A stretch of 64,000 bases of DNA, taken from Candidatus Pseudobutyricicoccus lothianensis. Its GTDB lineage: Bacteria; Bacillota; Clostridia; Oscillospirales; Butyricicoccaceae. The translations under genes and the position numbers were made by a program. A model generated the notes under the pieces. It saw only the letters and a list, made by a program, of their open reading frames with translations. It was not told the DNA's origin and did no database searches. Location of the stretch: the NCBI GenBank assembly GCA_904419295.1, contig CAJFRA010000003.1, positions 49,821-113,820 of the forward strand, read 5' to 3'. Below, piece by piece: positions 34,417 through 43,239 of this stretch; the stretch's first letter is position 1, and each line of letters starts with the position of its first letter.

Positions 34417-34480
34417 GGCTTCCTGCCGGCAAATGCAGAAACTTTTGCTGGAAATCTGCCCGGAAACGGGAAATTACGCC

Positions 34481-34509
34481 TTGTCAAACCAGTGGATCTG
34501 CGATATAAT
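34481..34509 (+). promoter_or_regulatory. Promoter for the first sepF paralogue
   Basis: TTGTCA, a 17-base spacer and perfect TATAAT lie 74 bases before GTG 34584. Confidence 0.7.
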
Positions 34510-34583
34510 CAAATGCAGGAAAGAACCATGCGGCAAGGACAAACCGCCTTGGCGGGACGTGGAAGCAACGGAGGAATGGCAAA

Positions 34584-34991
34584 GTGCTAGAAAAGATCAA
34601 AGCCTTTATGGGATACGGCGACGAAGACGATTACGAAGAATACGACGAGTATTACGGAGAAGAGGACAACCGTGCTTTGCAGGCCCGGCCCATCCAGCGG
34701 GAGACGCCGGTGCAGGAACCCAAACGGGAGATCGCCCATCAAGTGGTGGTGATGAAGAGCAACCAGTTTGACGATTCCAGCGTGGTGGTGGACCACCTGC
34801 GGGAAGGGCACACCGTCGTGCTCAATTTGCAGCATACGCCGGTGGATCTGTCCCGCCGGATGATCGATTTCATCAGCGGCGCCGCCTATGCAAGAGATGG
34901 CCACATCTCTCAGATCGCCGCCGGCACTTTTCTGATCGCCCCCTATAACGTGGATCTGGAAGAAGAGGGCAAAGGGCGCCGTTACTTCTAA
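34584..34991 (+). CDS. sepF: SepF-like cell division protein (paralogue outside the ylm cluster)
   Basis: The 135-residue protein starts at GTG 34584, with GGAGG 9 bases upstream. It begins with a short amphipathic helix (LEKIKAFMGYG) of the membrane-binding type, an acidic linker, and the SepF core VVDHLREGHTVVLNLQ, RRMIDFISGAAYA and GTFLIAPYNVDL. SepF tethers FtsZ to the membrane. A second sepF lies at 45173-45619 in its usual context. This copy is monocistronic with its own promoter and terminator, so a conditional role, for instance at sporulation septa, is possible. Confidence 0.85.
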   Translation: MLEKIKAFMGYGDEDDYEEYDEYYGEEDNRALQARPIQRETPVQEPKREIAHQVVVMKSNQFDDSSVVVDHLREGHTVVLNLQHTPVDLSRRMIDFISGAAYARDGHISQIAAGTFLIAPYNVDLEEEGKGRRYF

Positions 34992-35014
34992 CGCCCCAAT
35001 GACATAAAGACACC

Positions 35015-35050
35015 AAGCAGCCGCAGGCGCCATGCCCGGCTGCTTTTTGT
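35015..35050 (+). terminator. Terminator of the first sepF paralogue
   Basis: AAGCAGCCG pairs with CGGCTGCTT around a 13-base loop, followed by a T run. Confidence 0.8.
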
Positions 35051-35120
35051 TTTGCCTTGGGAGAGCGGTCTACTTTCGCCCGGCACCGCATAGAATGGAG
35101 CAAGCTGGGAGGGAGATGAC

Positions 35121-35744
35121 GTGTCGGAAAAAACAAGAGGGCGGCTGTATGTGGCCGTGTGCATCGCCTGCCTGATCACCTGTGCTGTGCTGATCGGCAG
35201 CATCTTTTTTCAAAACAAGCAAAATGCCGGGCAGCAGACAGAGATCCACCGGCCCCGGATGGACCAGATGACAACACAGCAGGGCGAAGGAGGAATGCAG
35301 GGTATGGGCGAAACGCTCATCACAGAAGAATACGCGGCCGGCATGCTGAAAAAAATGCTGCCGGCCGATCTGCCTGTGGAAAATGTGCGGGTGGCGATCA
35401 GCGGCAACGGGCTGGTGGCCGTAGCCGCCACGGCAGACCGGGATGGCTTTCGGGACTATCTGCAGCGCTGCGGGGTCAATATGGGGCTCAAAGGGAATCT
35501 GTTCCTTTCCATGCTGCCCAAACAGGCGCCTTTGGTGGTGGCTTTTCGCTGCACAGGTGGCGAGAGCGGCAAGATCCAGCTTTCGCCTGCGGCGCTGCGG
35601 GTCAACGGCACGGAACTGGACCCGGGGATGCTGCCCCAGGACCTTTGCCAGGGCATATCCCAAACAGTCAACCAAGTCTTGCAGCAGACCGGTGTGGAAT
35701 ACAGCACCATCGGGTTCCGCAACGGCGCTTTTGTATTGCAGTGA
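35121..35744 (+). CDS. Membrane-anchored protein of unknown function
   Basis: The 207-residue protein begins at GTG 35121 after GGGAGGGAG. One N-terminal hydrophobic helix (LYVAVCIACLITCAVLIGSIFF) anchors it, with the soluble part outside. The soluble region has two strand-rich halves: LPVENVRVAISGNGLVAVAATAD, then AALRVNGTELDP and GVEYSTIGFRNGAFVLQ. I do not recognise a family. It is transcribed alone between two terminators, just before miaB. Confidence 0.65.
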   Translation: MSEKTRGRLYVAVCIACLITCAVLIGSIFFQNKQNAGQQTEIHRPRMDQMTTQQGEGGMQGMGETLITEEYAAGMLKKMLPADLPVENVRVAISGNGLVAVAATADRDGFRDYLQRCGVNMGLKGNLFLSMLPKQAPLVVAFRCTGGESGKIQLSPAALRVNGTELDPGMLPQDLCQGISQTVNQVLQQTGVEYSTIGFRNGAFVLQ

Positions 35745-35750
35745 ATCGAG

Positions 35751-35783
35751 AAAAAAGGAGAGGGGCGCGCCCCTCTCTTTTTT
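35751..35783 (+). terminator. Intrinsic terminator
   Basis: A perfect 20-base palindrome (35758-35777) followed by T6 and preceded by A6, 7 bases after the stop of the anchored protein gene. Confidence 0.9.
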
Positions 35784-35847
35784 GTGCCGCCGCTTTTGAG
35801 GTGAAAGAAAGATCGCCAGCCTTCTGCCTTTCCAGCAAAGCGAAAGA

Positions 35848-35876
35848 TTGCGAAAAAACGGGAAAAGTGATATAGT
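35848..35876 (+). promoter_or_regulatory. Promoter for the miaB-mut operon
   Basis: TTGCGA, a 17-base spacer and TATAGT lie 34 bases before the miaB ATG. Confidence 0.6.
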
Positions 35877-35910
35877 TATATATCAACGTGAAAAGGACCG
35901 GAGGTACTTC

Positions 35911-37335
35911 ATGAAAAAGGGACCTGTGACAATTTCAGAAGAAGAGCTGGACCGCCAGCAGGGATTTGCCCAGCAGGTGCGCCAGTTTTATATGGCCAGG
36001 CTGGACCGCCAGCATCTGGCTTTGACAGACACATACGGCTGCCAGCAGAACGAGGCGGATACCGAGCTGCTGCGGGGCATGCTGGTGGATATGGGCTTTG
36101 GCTTTACCGATGACCCGGAAAAAGCCGATTTGATCTTGCTGAACACCTGTGCCATACGGGAACACGCCGAGCAGCGGGTGTTCGGCAATGTGGGGGCTCT
36201 GACCCATGTGAAGCGGCGGCACCCGGGCTTGGTGGTGGCGATGTGCGGCTGCATGGCCCAGCAGTCCCATGTGCGGGACAAAGTGAAAAAGAGCTTTCCG
36301 GTGGTGGACCTTTTGTTCGGCACCCATGTGCTCTATAAATTCCCCGAACTGCTGTGGCAGCGGCTCTCGGGCGACAAACGGGTATTCGATATCTCCGGCG
36401 ACGAGGAAGGGGTGATCGTGGAGGGCGTCACCCCCAACCGGGACCGGCAGGTGAAGGCCTGGCTGCCCATCATGTACGGGTGCAACAACTTCTGCACCTA
36501 TTGCATCGTCCCCTATGTGCGGGGCAGGGAGCGCAGCCGGCGGCCCGAAGCGGTGCGGGCCGAGCTGGAAGAGCTGGTGCGCCAGGGATATAAAGACATC
36601 ACATTGCTGGGGCAAAACGTGAACTCCTATGGCCGGGGCTGCGATTTCGATTGTGATTTTGCCGACCTGCTGCGCATGCTCAGCCAGGTGCCCGGCGATT
36701 TTGTGCTGCGGTTTATGACCAGCCACCCAAAAGACGCTTCGGAAAAGCTGTTTGCCACCATGGCGGAGTGCGACAAAGTGGCAAAGCATCTGCACCTGCC
36801 CTTCCAATCGGGCAGCAGCCGGGTGCTCAAAGCCATGAACCGCTCCTATGACCGGGAGCAGTACCTGGCCCAAGTGGCGCTGGCCCGCCGGTATATGCCT
36901 TCGCTCTCGCTGACCAGCGACGTGATCGTGGGCTTCCCCAATGAGACGGAAGAGGAATTCCAGCAGACCATCTCCCTGGTGGAGCAAGTGGAGTTTGACA
37001 ACCTGTTCACCTTCATCTACTCCCGGCGGGAGGGCACGGTGGCCGCCCGCATCGAAGACCACACCCCCATGGAGGAGAAAAAGCGCCGCTTTGAGCAGCT
37101 GCTGCAGGTGCAGAACCAGATCTCCAACCGGCGGAACGCCGCCTGCGTGGGCCAGACCATGCGGGTGCTGGTGGATGGCCTGGGCGATGACCCGGAATAC
37201 CCGCTGACCGCCCGCACCCAGGGGCAAAAGCTGGTGCGGCTCAAGGGCGACCCGGCCCTGGTGGGCCGGTTTGTGGAAGCCAAAATTGAAAAACACACCA
37301 CCTGGGCCCTGTTTGGGGCCGTGCAAGCCCAGTGA
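35911..37335 (+). CDS. miaB: tRNA-2-methylthio-N6-dimethylallyladenosine synthase
   Basis: The 474-residue radical SAM methylthiotransferase acts on A37 of tRNAs after MiaA. The N-terminal cluster domain has TYGCQQNEAD, with further cysteines in NTCAIREHAE and MCGCMAQQ. The radical SAM cluster is C191, C195 and C198 in CNNFCTYCIVPYVRGRE. A TRAM domain ends the protein (GRFVEAKIEKHTTWALFG). ATG 35911 follows GGAGGTACTTC. It leads an operon with mutS, mutL and miaA. Confidence 0.97.
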   Translation: MKKGPVTISEEELDRQQGFAQQVRQFYMARLDRQHLALTDTYGCQQNEADTELLRGMLVDMGFGFTDDPEKADLILLNTCAIREHAEQRVFGNVGALTHVKRRHPGLVVAMCGCMAQQSHVRDKVKKSFPVVDLLFGTHVLYKFPELLWQRLSGDKRVFDISGDEEGVIVEGVTPNRDRQVKAWLPIMYGCNNFCTYCIVPYVRGRERSRRPEAVRAELEELVRQGYKDITLLGQNVNSYGRGCDFDCDFADLLRMLSQVPGDFVLRFMTSHPKDASEKLFATMAECDKVAKHLHLPFQSGSSRVLKAMNRSYDREQYLAQVALARRYMPSLSLTSDVIVGFPNETEEEFQQTISLVEQVEFDNLFTFIYSRREGTVAARIEDHTPMEEKKRRFEQLLQVQNQISNRRNAACVGQTMRVLVDGLGDDPEYPLTARTQGQKLVRLKGDPALVGRFVEAKIEKHTTWALFGAVQAQ

Positions 37336-37349
37336 GGAGGGGCGGTACC

Positions 37350-39956
37350 ATGGCGGAATTGACCCCGATGATGCAGCAGTACATGCAGATCAAGGAGCAG
37401 AACAAAGACAGCATCCTGTTTTACCGGCTGGGCGATTTTTACGAGATGTTTTTCGACGACGCCAAAGTGGCCTCCCAGGAACTGGAGCTGGTGCTCACCG
37501 GCCGGGATTGCGGGCTGGAAGAGCGGGCCCCCATGTGCGGCGTGCCCTTCCACAGTGCGGACAGCTACATTGCCAAATTGATCGCCAAAGGCTACAAAGT
37601 GGCCATCTGCGAACAGATGGAAGACCCGGCCACGGCCAAGGGGCTGGTGAAGCGGGATGTGATCCGCATGATCACGCCGGGCACGGTCATCGAGAGCAAC
37701 ATGCTGGAAGAGACCCGGAACAACTTCATCTGCGGCATCTACCAAGACAGCGCCGGGGCGGGCATCGCCTTTTGCGACATGTCCACCGGCCAGATGCAGG
37801 CCACCCAGATCGATGAAAAAGACCCCTCTGCCAGCCTGCAGAGCGAGCTGGCCCGGTTCGAGCCCAGCGAGGCAGTGCTGTCCGACGGGGCTTACAGCGA
37901 CGAGAAGCTGGTGGAATTCCTGAAGGCCCGGCTGGGGTGCCATGTGGAGCACGCGGCAGAACGGACTTTTCTGCCCGAGGCCGCCCGGCAGATGGCCGCC
38001 CGCCATTTCGACCTGTCCGGCGGGCTGGAGGAGGAATGTGCCCAGCGGCCCCAGATGCTCCAGGCCGTGGGCGGGCTGCTGGCCTATCTGCATGAGACCC
38101 AGAAAAATGACCTGAAACACATCAAACAGCTGGAAGTGTACGCCCAGGCCCAATATATGAAATTGGACCCGGGCGCCCGGAGGAACCTGGAGCTGTGCCA
38201 AGTGATGCGTTCCGGGGGCAAGCGGGGCAGCCTGCTGTGGGTGCTGGACCACACCAAAACAGCCATGGGAGGCCGGTGCATCCGCCAGTGGCTGGAAAAG
38301 CCTCTGGTCAACGTCTCCCAGATCAACCTGCGGCAAAACGCGGTGGAGGCCCTGCTGAAAAACCGCCCGGGGCGGGATGGCATCTTGGAAGGCCTCCAGG
38401 GCGTGCTGGACATGGAGCGCCTCATCGGGCGGATCGTCTACGGTTCGGCCAACTGCCGGGATCTGCGGGCCCTGGAGCAGACTTGCCGGCACCTGCCAGC
38501 CCTCAAAGGGGCGCTGGATGGCTTTTGCAGCCAGTACCTGGCGGAGCTGTGCCAGCAGATCGATCCGCTGGCCGACGTGGCCCAGCTGATCGACCGGGCC
38601 ATCGAAGAGCAGCCCCCCTTTTCCGTGCGGGAAGGGGGCATGATCCGCCGGGGCTTCAGCCCGGAAGTGGACCAGCTGCGGGATCTGATGGAGGGCGGCA
38701 AGAGCAGCCTGGCCGCCATCGAGCAGCAGGAGCGGGAGCGCACGGGCATCCCCAAGCTGAAAGTGGGGTACAACAAAGTATTCGGCTATTACATCGAGAT
38801 CTCCAAATCCTACGCCGGTCAGGCGCCGGCTACCTACATCCGCAAACAGACCCTGACCAACTGCGAGCGTTTCATCACCCAGGAGCTCAAGGAGCTGGAA
38901 GGGCAGATGCTTTCGGCAGGGGAGCGGGTCACCGCTTTGGAATACCAGCTGTTCTGCCAGGTGCGGGACCAGGTGGCCGCGGCGGCAGACCGGATCCAGC
39001 GCACCGCCCAGGCCATCGCCGCCCTGGATACCCTGTGCTCCTTTGCCACGGCGGCGGAGCGGCAGGGCTATGTGATGCCGCAAGTGGATTATTCCGACCG
39101 GCTGGAGATCCGGGACGGCCGCCACCCGGTGGTGGAGCGGGTGCTGAAAGACAGCTTGTTCGTGCCCAATGACACCGTGATGGATTGCGGGGAAAACCGG
39201 GTGGCCATCATCACGGGCCCCAATATGGCGGGCAAATCCACCTATATGCGCCAAGTGGCGCTGATCGTCATCATGGCCCAATGCGGCAGCTTCGTCCCCG
39301 CCAAAAGCGCCCACATCGGCGTGTGCGACCAGGTGTTCACCCGGGTGGGCGCCTCCGACGACCTGGCGGCAGGCCAGTCCACTTTCATGGTGGAGATGAG
39401 CGAAGTGGCAGAGATCTTGAAAAATGCCACGGCCAAGAGCCTGCTGATCTTGGATGAGATCGGCCGGGGCACTTCCACGTTTGACGGCATGGCCATTGCC
39501 CGGGCCGTGCTGGAATATGTGGCGGACAAGCGCACCTTGGGCGCCAAGACGCTGTTCGCCACCCATTACCACGAGCTCTCTGAGCTGGAGACCCTGTTGG
39601 ACGGGGTGAAGAATTACAACATCGCCGTCAAAAAGCGGGGGGATGACATCACCTTCCTCCGCAAGATCGTGCCCGGCGGGGCAGACGACAGCTATGGCAT
39701 TGAAGTGGCCAAGCTGGCAGGCCTGCCGGCCAGCGTGATCCGCCGGGCCAAAGCGGTGCTCAAGGAGATCGAGACCGCGGCGCCTGTCCCCGGGCCTGCC
39801 GGCCCGGCGCCCCAGGTGGAAGACCAGCTCTCCCTGGGGGCTGTGGCGGGCATCGCCGTGGTGGAGCGGCTGCGCAAGCTGTCGCCCGACACCTTGAGCC
39901 CCATCGAGGCGCTGGGGCTTCTGTATGAATTGTGCAAGCAGGCAAAGGAGGGCTGA
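37350..39956 (+). CDS. mutS: DNA mismatch repair protein MutS
   Basis: The 868-residue mismatch-recognition ATPase has the Phe-X-Glu mismatch-contact motif in LGDFYEMFFDDA near residue 30, clamp and lever domains, and the ATPase with Walker A TGPNMAGKST near residue 622, Walker B LLILDEIGRGTSTFDG, and LFATHYHELSELE. Length is normal for MutS1. ATG 37350 has GGAGGGG upstream, 14 bases after miaB. mutL follows 4 bases later. Confidence 0.98.
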   Translation: MAELTPMMQQYMQIKEQNKDSILFYRLGDFYEMFFDDAKVASQELELVLTGRDCGLEERAPMCGVPFHSADSYIAKLIAKGYKVAICEQMEDPATAKGLVKRDVIRMITPGTVIESNMLEETRNNFICGIYQDSAGAGIAFCDMSTGQMQATQIDEKDPSASLQSELARFEPSEAVLSDGAYSDEKLVEFLKARLGCHVEHAAERTFLPEAARQMAARHFDLSGGLEEECAQRPQMLQAVGGLLAYLHETQKNDLKHIKQLEVYAQAQYMKLDPGARRNLELCQVMRSGGKRGSLLWVLDHTKTAMGGRCIRQWLEKPLVNVSQINLRQNAVEALLKNRPGRDGILEGLQGVLDMERLIGRIVYGSANCRDLRALEQTCRHLPALKGALDGFCSQYLAELCQQIDPLADVAQLIDRAIEEQPPFSVREGGMIRRGFSPEVDQLRDLMEGGKSSLAAIEQQERERTGIPKLKVGYNKVFGYYIEISKSYAGQAPATYIRKQTLTNCERFITQELKELEGQMLSAGERVTALEYQLFCQVRDQVAAAADRIQRTAQAIAALDTLCSFATAAERQGYVMPQVDYSDRLEIRDGRHPVVERVLKDSLFVPNDTVMDCGENRVAIITGPNMAGKSTYMRQVALIVIMAQCGSFVPAKSAHIGVCDQVFTRVGASDDLAAGQSTFMVEMSEVAEILKNATAKSLLILDEIGRGTSTFDGMAIARAVLEYVADKRTLGAKTLFATHYHELSELETLLDGVKNYNIAVKKRGDDITFLRKIVPGGADDSYGIEVAKLAGLPASVIRRAKAVLKEIETAAPVPGPAGPAPQVEDQLSLGAVAGIAVVERLRKLSPDTLSPIEALGLLYELCKQAKEG

Positions 39957-39960
39957 GCCC

Positions 39961-41964
39961 ATGGCAAAAATCGCAGTGCTGCCCCCTCAGGTAGCCAATA
40001 TGATCGCTGCCGGCGAAGTGGTGGAACGGCCGGCTTCGGTGGTGAAAGAGCTGATGGAAAACGCCATCGACGCCGGCGCGCGGGCTGTGACGGTGGAGAT
40101 CCGCAACGGCGGCGTCACCTATCTGCGGGTGACGGATGACGGCTGCGGCATGGAGCCGGAAGACGCCCGCACCGCCTTTTTGCGCCACGCCACCAGCAAG
40201 ATCCGGGGCCAAGCCGATCTGGACGCCATCGGCACCCTGGGCTTCCGGGGCGAGGCCCTGGCGGCCATCGCCGCCGTCTCCCGGGTGGATCTGTTCACCA
40301 AAACGGCCCACAGCCCGCTGGGCACCCATCTGGTGCTGGAAGGGGGGCAGGTGCTGGAAGAGGAGGAGACAGGCTGCCCGGACGGCACCACCATCCTGAT
40401 CAAAGACCTGTTTTTTAACACCCCGGCCCGGATGAAATTTTTGAAGAAGGATTCCACCGAGGCTTCCTATGTGGAGGCGTCGGTGGAACACGTGGCGCTG
40501 GCCCACCCGGAATTGGCGGTCAAATTCATCAAAGACGGCAAAGAAGGGCTGTATACGCCGGGGGACGGCAGCATGTTTTCGGTGATCTACGCCATTTACG
40601 GCAAGGATTTTACCCGGGAACTGACGGCCCTCAGCGGCTCCCAGCGGGATGTGCAGGTAGGGGGCTATGTGACCCGCCCCACCTACTCCCGGGCCAACCG
40701 GTCCATGCAGAACTTCTTTGTCAACGGCCGGTTCATCCGCTCCAAACTGCTGAGCGCAGCAGTGGAACAGGCATACCATGGCCGCTTGACCGGCGGCCGT
40801 TATCCGGCCTGCTTTTTGGACCTGCGGGTCAACACCGGCGCCGTGGATGTCAACGTGCACCCGGCCAAGCTGGAGGTCAAATTTTCCCATGAGCGGGAGG
40901 TGTTCAGCGCGGTATACCAGTTCATCACAGCAGCGCTGGACGGCCTGGACCCGGTGGCCCCCGCTGCCCGGGAAGAGGAAGAAGCTACCCCGGCGGCCCG
41001 CCCTTCCACCGGGGAATACCAGCCTGTACAAGCTGCCCGGCCGGCCTACCGCACCAAGGCCTTCACCTTTCCGGAGCAAGCCGCGCCCGTCTCTTTGGCC
41101 CAGGAATCCCTGGCGCCCTATCAGACCAAAAGCGCGCCCGGCAGGGTGGAAGCAGAGCAACCGGCCGCGCCGCTCTCCCCGCCTGCAGCCGTGCCGGACA
41201 GGCCAACTGCCGCCCCGCGCAGCTGGGCCCGGGGCATTGAAGTGGAGATCACCCCCGAGGAGAGCCTGGAGATGGAGAGCGTGATCACAGGCGCGCCGCC
41301 TGTCCCCACATCGCCTGCCCCCACACCGCAGGCGCCGGAAAAGGCGGCGACGGAACAGGGGAAGGCGCCCGCTCCATCTGCTCCGGGCGGCGCTGTTCCC
41401 GATTTCCGGGTCATCGGCGAGGTGTTCGCCACCTATCTGCTGGTGCAGGTGGAGGAAAACCTGGTGATGATCGACAAACATGCCGCCCATGAACGGATGA
41501 TCTACAACAAGCTGCGGGACCAGGCAGGCGGCACGGCGGGCCAGACACTGCTGGCGCCGGAGACCGTCACCCTGAGCCGGCCGGAAAAGAACGCGCTGCT
41601 GGAGCAGAGCAGCCAGCTGGAGCAAGCCGGGTTCCAGGTGGAGGACTTTGGCGAAGGGGCGGTGATCGTGCGGCAAGTGCCCATGTACCTGCGACCCGAA
41701 GACATCGGCTTCGTGCTGTCGGACATCGCGGACAAACTGCTCCAGGGAAAGAAGGCCCAGGCAGAAGCCTACGACGATATCGTGAAAAGCGTTGCCTGCA
41801 AAGCGGCTGTAAAGGCTGGAACATTTACAGATGAAAGCGAGCGGAAAGGCTTTGTGGCCGCCATTTTGGCCGATCCACAGGTCCGTTCCTGCCCCCACGG
41901 CCGGCCGGTGCTGTTTTCCATGAGCCGGGCGGAGATCGAAAAATGTTTCAAGAGGATCGTCTGA
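39961..41964 (+). CDS. mutL: DNA mismatch repair protein MutL
   Basis: The 667-residue protein has the GHKL ATPase motifs: ENAIDAGA, DDGCGM and TLGFRGEALAAI near the N-terminus. A long Pro/Ala-rich linker (residues about 340-480) leads to the C-terminal dimer/endonuclease domain. The nuclease motif DQHA-x2-E-x4-E appears as DKHAAHERMIYN from Asp505, with the last Glu replaced by Asn; ACKAAVKAG and CPHGRP match the other conserved blocks. The start has GGAGG upstream. miaA overlaps the stop (TGATG). Confidence 0.97.
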   Translation: MAKIAVLPPQVANMIAAGEVVERPASVVKELMENAIDAGARAVTVEIRNGGVTYLRVTDDGCGMEPEDARTAFLRHATSKIRGQADLDAIGTLGFRGEALAAIAAVSRVDLFTKTAHSPLGTHLVLEGGQVLEEEETGCPDGTTILIKDLFFNTPARMKFLKKDSTEASYVEASVEHVALAHPELAVKFIKDGKEGLYTPGDGSMFSVIYAIYGKDFTRELTALSGSQRDVQVGGYVTRPTYSRANRSMQNFFVNGRFIRSKLLSAAVEQAYHGRLTGGRYPACFLDLRVNTGAVDVNVHPAKLEVKFSHEREVFSAVYQFITAALDGLDPVAPAAREEEEATPAARPSTGEYQPVQAARPAYRTKAFTFPEQAAPVSLAQESLAPYQTKSAPGRVEAEQPAAPLSPPAAVPDRPTAAPRSWARGIEVEITPEESLEMESVITGAPPVPTSPAPTPQAPEKAATEQGKAPAPSAPGGAVPDFRVIGEVFATYLLVQVEENLVMIDKHAAHERMIYNKLRDQAGGTAGQTLLAPETVTLSRPEKNALLEQSSQLEQAGFQVEDFGEGAVIVRQVPMYLRPEDIGFVLSDIADKLLQGKKAQAEAYDDIVKSVACKAAVKAGTFTDESERKGFVAAILADPQVRSCPHGRPVLFSMSRAEIEKCFKRIV

Positions 41965-42899
41965 TGGGGCGGCTGGTGATCGTGGCGGGCCCCACCGCCT
42001 CCGGAAAGACCGCCCTGGCCATCCGGCTGGCCCAGGCGCTGGATGGGGAGATCGTCTCTGCCGATTCCATGCAGATCTACAAGCGGCTGGACATCGGCAC
42101 GGCCAAGCCGACAGCCTGGGAACAGGCCCAGGCCCCCCACCACATGATCGACGTGGTGGAACCGGGGGCGCAATACTCCGTCTCCCGCTACGCCCAGCAG
42201 GCCGCCCAGTGTGTAGACGACATCCTGGCCAGAGGCAAGCTGCCCATCGTCTGCGGCGGCACCGGGCTTTATATCGAAGCTTTGGTCCGGGGCCACGGCT
42301 TTTCCCAAGGGGGGCAGCAGACGGCTCTGCGCCGGCAGCTGGAAGAACTGTGGCAGCAGGACCCGGCCCCGCTGTGGCGCGAGCTCCAGCAAGTGGACCC
42401 GGAGAGCGCCGGCCGCATCCACCCCAACGACAAAAAACGGGTGCTGCGGGCGCTGGAAGTGTGGCGGGCCACCGGTGAGACCATCTCGGAGCACAACCGG
42501 CGGACGAAGGCGCTGCCGCCTCGCTACGAGGCCCTGTGGCTGGGGCTGAGCCCCCAGCCCAGGCAGCTGCTCTACGACAGGATCAACCGCCGGGTGACAG
42601 CCATGCTGGAACAAGGGCTGGTGGAGGAAGTGCGGCAGCTGTGGCAGCAGGGGTGGCTCCAAGGCACGGCGGGCCAGGCCATTGGGTACAAAGAGATGGT
42701 GGGCTATTTGCAAGGCCAGTGCACGCTGGAAGAGGCCGCCGACCAGATCCGGCAGAAAAGCCGCCAATACGCCAAACGGCAGCTCACCTGGTTCCGCCAT
42801 GTGGAGGGCATCCGCTGGCTGTGCTACGGCGATGAGGCAGGGTTTGAACAGCTGGGGCGAGAATCGACAAATTGTGTCAGGCAGTGGGCTTTAAGATAG
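41964..42899 (+). CDS. miaA: tRNA dimethylallyltransferase
   Basis: The 311-residue enzyme prenylates A37 of tRNAs, giving the substrate for MiaB. The P-loop is VAGPTASGKTAL, with SADSMQIYKRLDIGTAKPT and PHHMIDVVEP, the classical MiaA blocks, and GGTGLYIEALVRG. The ATG overlaps the mutL stop; an upstream in-frame ATG (41943) lies within mutL. Length is typical. Position next to hfq is widely conserved in bacteria. Confidence 0.97.
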   Translation: MGRLVIVAGPTASGKTALAIRLAQALDGEIVSADSMQIYKRLDIGTAKPTAWEQAQAPHHMIDVVEPGAQYSVSRYAQQAAQCVDDILARGKLPIVCGGTGLYIEALVRGHGFSQGGQQTALRRQLEELWQQDPAPLWRELQQVDPESAGRIHPNDKKRVLRALEVWRATGETISEHNRRTKALPPRYEALWLGLSPQPRQLLYDRINRRVTAMLEQGLVEEVRQLWQQGWLQGTAGQAIGYKEMVGYLQGQCTLEEAADQIRQKSRQYAKRQLTWFRHVEGIRWLCYGDEAGFEQLGRESTNCVRQWALR

Positions 42900-42951
42900 C
42901 TATGGCGCCAATCGCCAAAATATATAATTATATGAACGGAGGGTCACACTT

Positions 42952-43215
42952 ATGACATCGAACAACAAATCCTTTTTGCAGGACTCCTTTTTGAACACGG
43001 CCCGGGTGAACCACATCCCGGTGACGCTCTTCCTGGTCAACGGGTTCCAGCAAAGGGGCGTCATCGAATCCTACGATGATTTCACCGTGCTGGTGGTCAA
43101 CGAGGGCATACAGCACCTGATCTACAAATCGGCGATCTCCACCATCGTCCCCCAGCGCACAGTCAACTACCACCCCAACCGGGAGGAAGGAAACGGCAGC
43201 GAAGAGAACGAATAA
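42952..43215 (+). CDS. hfq: RNA chaperone Hfq
   Basis: The 87-residue hexameric Sm-like protein has Sm1 (QDSFLNTARVNHIPVTLFLVNG) split here as QDSFLNTARV and VTLFLVNGFQQRGVIESYDD, and Sm2 IYKSAISTIVP, which matches the usual KHAIST block. A short acidic tail follows. ATG 42952 has CGGAGGGTCACACTT upstream. A TATAAT at 42923-42928 may be a local -10, although no good -35 is visible, so it may be co-transcribed with miaA. Confidence 0.96.
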   Translation: MTSNNKSFLQDSFLNTARVNHIPVTLFLVNGFQQRGVIESYDDFTVLVVNEGIQHLIYKSAISTIVPQRTVNYHPNREEGNGSEENE

Positions 43216-43239
43216 AGACCCAGGGGCAGGAGGCCCATC

